Source: Paenibacillus sp. UNC499MF (GTDB taxonomy: Bacteria; Bacillota; Bacilli; Paenibacillales; NBRC-103111). From it: a stretch of 64,000 nt of DNA. Below the pieces are notes generated by a model that was not told the DNA's origin, did no database searches, and worked only from the letters and a program-made list of their open reading frames with translations. Of the stretch, positions 62,216-64,000 are shown one piece after another; position 1 is the first letter of the stretch; the number at the start of each line of letters is the position of its first letter. The stretch covers positions 542,323-606,322 of the forward strand of contig NZ_FNVF01000001.1 in NCBI RefSeq assembly GCF_900107975.1, in the 5' to 3' direction. A program made the translations under genes and the position numbers.

Positions 62216-64000
62216 GAGTGAAACGTTACATTGTCGATTCAATGCCGGACGCTCTTCATAAAATCCGCACCGATCTCGGTAAGGATGCCGTTATTTTAAG
62301 CACCAAAGAAGTAAAAACCGGCGGATTCCTGGGACTCTTCGGAAAAAAACGCATCGAAGTGATTGCGGCGCTGGAAGAGGGCCCGAACGGTTCAGGCAAA
62401 AGCGGCCCGGAGGGCGGGGCTCAAGCCCGCCCTTCCTCCAAAGCGGCGGCCGCCGCAGCCGTAACGGCCGTTGCCAAAGCACGTCAGGAAGAGGAAGCGG
62501 AGAAGGCGGCGGATCCGCCCCGTCCCAATAAAGAGCAGGAACTGAGGCAGAGAGAGTTTGCTGAACTGCTGCTCAGACAATCCGCCTTGCAAAATGAAAC
62601 GGTTCCGGCTTACGGATCAGGAGAGAATACCGACCCCGCGGGATCGGGTCTTCTCAAGAAGCAGATCGAGGTGGAGGCAGAGACCGTCACGGGGATATCG
62701 GGGGCTTCCGCCCCCGGCCAAATGCCTGGCGGCGCGAACGGAGCGGCAACGGGCCAACGTCCGGCTCCGGCTCAGCCATCCTCGCCTCAGGCTCCCGTAT
62801 CCTTCGTCGGCCAGGGCGAACGCCCGGCCGACGCCCGGTCCGCGGCGCCGGCGAATGCGGGGCAGCCCGCAGGAGAGGAAGCGCTGCCCGTAATACCGCA
62901 GCGCCCTCCGGCGGCTGCCGCAGCCGCTTACGCGCAGGCCCGGCCGGCTGCCGCAGACCAGCGGCAGAGCGCGCCGGCCCCGGCGGCGCCGCGGAGCCTG
63001 CCGCAGGCGGAGGCCGCGCCGTCCGCCGAAGCGCCGCAGACCGGCGGCTTCGCCGACGAGCAGGCCGAGGCGCTGCGCGCCGCACTGGCCGCCTCCCGCG
63101 CGGAGGCGGCTGCAGAAGCGGCCGCTGCGCAGAGCGCGGCCCGCGAGGACCTGATGCTGGCGGAGCTCCAGCATCTCAAGACCATGATGGCCGGCCTTGC
63201 CCGGCCATCCGCACAGCCCCAGCTGCCCCCCGTATGGGGGCGGCTGGAGGAGCATCTGCTGGCGCAGGAAGTGCAGCCGGACCTAGTCCGGCAGCTGATC
63301 GAAAGCGCCAGAAGAGATCTTGCCGCCTCGGCCGACGAGGCGGATGCGCGGCAGGCGGCGGAAGCGGTTCGCAAGCGGATGCTTGCATTGTTCCCGCCGC
63401 CGCAGGGCAAGCCGATCTCGGCGGACTCCAAGATCGTCCATATCGTCGGGCCGACCGGTGTCGGTAAGACGACGACGATCGCGAAGCTGGCGGCCGATCA
63501 GGTGCTGAAGCAGCGCCGCAAAGTCGGGCTGATCACTTCCGACACCTACCGGATAGCCGCGATCGAACAGCTTCGCACGTACGCGAATATTTTGGACGTT
63601 CCGGTGGAAGTGGTTTTTTCCCCGGCCGATCTGACGAGAGCGCTGCACAATTTGCGGGAGGCCGACGTAATCTTCATGGATACCGCCGGACGCAATTTCC
63701 GCAACGAGATGTACGTGTCCGAGCTTAATACACTGATCAGGCACCAGGGGCCGAGCGAAACGATTCTGGTGCTCAGCCTGACATCAAAATACAGCGATAT
63801 GAAAGCCATTACCGCTAACTTTTCCAAGTTTAAAGTAGATAAAGTCCTTTTTACTAAAATGGACGAAACGTATTCGTACGGCGCCATGCTGAATTTGCTG
63901 GATGAATTTCCGATCCGGCTTTCCTACGTGACGGACGGGCAAAACGTCCCCGATGACATCATGGTCGCGGACGAAAACCGGATTGTCGATGCGGTGCTGG
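62212..64000 (+). CDS. flhF: Flagellar SRP-type GTPase FlhF, 3' part beyond the window
   Basis: FlhF is an SRP-family GTPase that sets flagellar number and place, working with FlhG. About 596 residues are visible and the frame is open to the edge. It starts MRVKRYIVDSMPDALHKIRT, the family N-terminus, then a long Ala/Pro/Gln-rich B domain (about residues 60-330, strongly GC-rich), and the NG GTPase domain with [18 protein letters not shown] (about residue 413), DTYRIAAIEQLRTYA, MDTAGRNFRNEM and TKMDETYSYG. The start is GTG, overlapping the flhA stop (GTGA). The low-complexity linker is longer than I would expect for this family. Confidence 0.96.
   Translation, partial: MRVKRYIVDSMPDALHKIRTDLGKDAVILSTKEVKTGGFLGLFGKKRIEVIAALEEGPNGSGKSGPEGGAQARPSSKAAAAAAVTAVAKARQEEEAEKAADPPRPNKEQELRQREFAELLLRQSALQNETVPAYGSGENTDPAGSGLLKKQIEVEAETVTGISGASAPGQMPGGANGAATGQRPAPAQPSSPQAPVSFVGQGERPADARSAAPANAGQPAGEEALPVIPQRPPAAAAAAYAQARPAAADQRQSAPAPAAPRSLPQAEAAPSAEAPQTGGFADEQAEALRAALAASRAEAAAEAAAAQSAAREDLMLAELQHLKTMMAGLARPSAQPQLPPVWGRLEEHLLAQEVQPDLVRQLIESARRDLAASADEADARQAAEAVRKRMLALFPPPQGKPISADSKIVHIVGPTGVGKTTTIAKLAADQVLKQRRKVGLITSDTYRIAAIEQLRTYANILDVPVEVVFSPADLTRALHNLREADVIFMDTAGRNFRNEMYVSELNTLIRHQGPSETILVLSLTSKYSDMKAITANFSKFKVDKVLFTKMDETYSYGAMLNLLDEFPIRLSYVTDGQNVPDDIMVADENRIVDAVL

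Overview
The window looks like a chromosomal segment of an endospore-forming, flagellated member of the Firmicutes, order Bacillales, most likely Paenibacillaceae. The base composition is moderate to high in GC for a Bacillales and many genes start with TTG or GTG. Ribosome binding sites are strong GGAGG types. Lineage-typical genes include CodY, FapR, FliY, SwrD, YlbJ, DdcP (YlbL), YlxM and RbgA. Gene order follows several Bacillus subtilis blocks, joined and edited. The genus is inferred, not proven. I see no prophage, insertion sequence, CRISPR array, tRNA or rRNA.

Layout. (1) 1-5.4 kb: the start of a cation/proton antiporter (minus strand, running off the left edge) behind a short leader with an intrinsic terminator; a signal peptidase; a GNAT acetyltransferase; a lipoprotein; then rsmD, coaD and the sporulation membrane protein ylbJ. 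(2) 5.5-7.5 kb: ddcP, yceD and rpmF. (3) 7.6-14.4 kb: a type II fatty-acid synthesis cluster, fapR-plsX-fabH-fabD-fabG-acpP-fabF, then rnc, with a FapR operator over the fapR promoter. (4) 14.5-26.8 kb: smc, preceded by a long leader with six tandem hairpin repeats, then ftsY, ylxM-ffh-rpsP-khpA, rimM-trmD, rplS, a second signal peptidase, rbgA and rnhB. This is the protein-targeting, ribosome and RNA-modification block. (5) 26.8-39.2 kb: ylqG-ylqH (FliK-like and FlhB-C-terminus-like proteins outside the flagellar operon), yraN, comM on the minus strand, a small zinc-ribbon protein, sucCD, dprA, topA and trmFO. (6) 39.3-42.2 kb: hslV-hslU-codY, lacking the codV/xerC gene that precedes hslV in B. 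subtilis. (7) 42.4-64 kb: a long fla/che operon from flgB to flhF, which runs off the right edge.

How the parts work together. FapR senses malonyl-CoA and controls the lipid genes downstream of it. Ffh, FtsY and the two signal peptidases form the export route. RimM, TrmD, RbgA, YceD, RNase III and the ribosomal proteins serve ribosome assembly. HslUV and CodY sit just upstream of the flagellar operon, as in B. subtilis, where CodY also represses motility. The flagellar operon supplies rod, MS-ring, C-ring, ATPase, export gate, hook and chemotaxis-output proteins.

The strongest unexplained signals are RNA-level. They are the six-copy tandem array of covarying hairpins ending at the smc ribosome binding site, the terminator-containing leader of the antiporter, and a three-hairpin spacer before the hook gene inside an otherwise tightly packed operon. 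The duplicated export-switch-like pair YlqG/YlqH and the N-terminus of HslV also deserve attention. All assignments come from reading the sequence and remembered family features; no database search was run.
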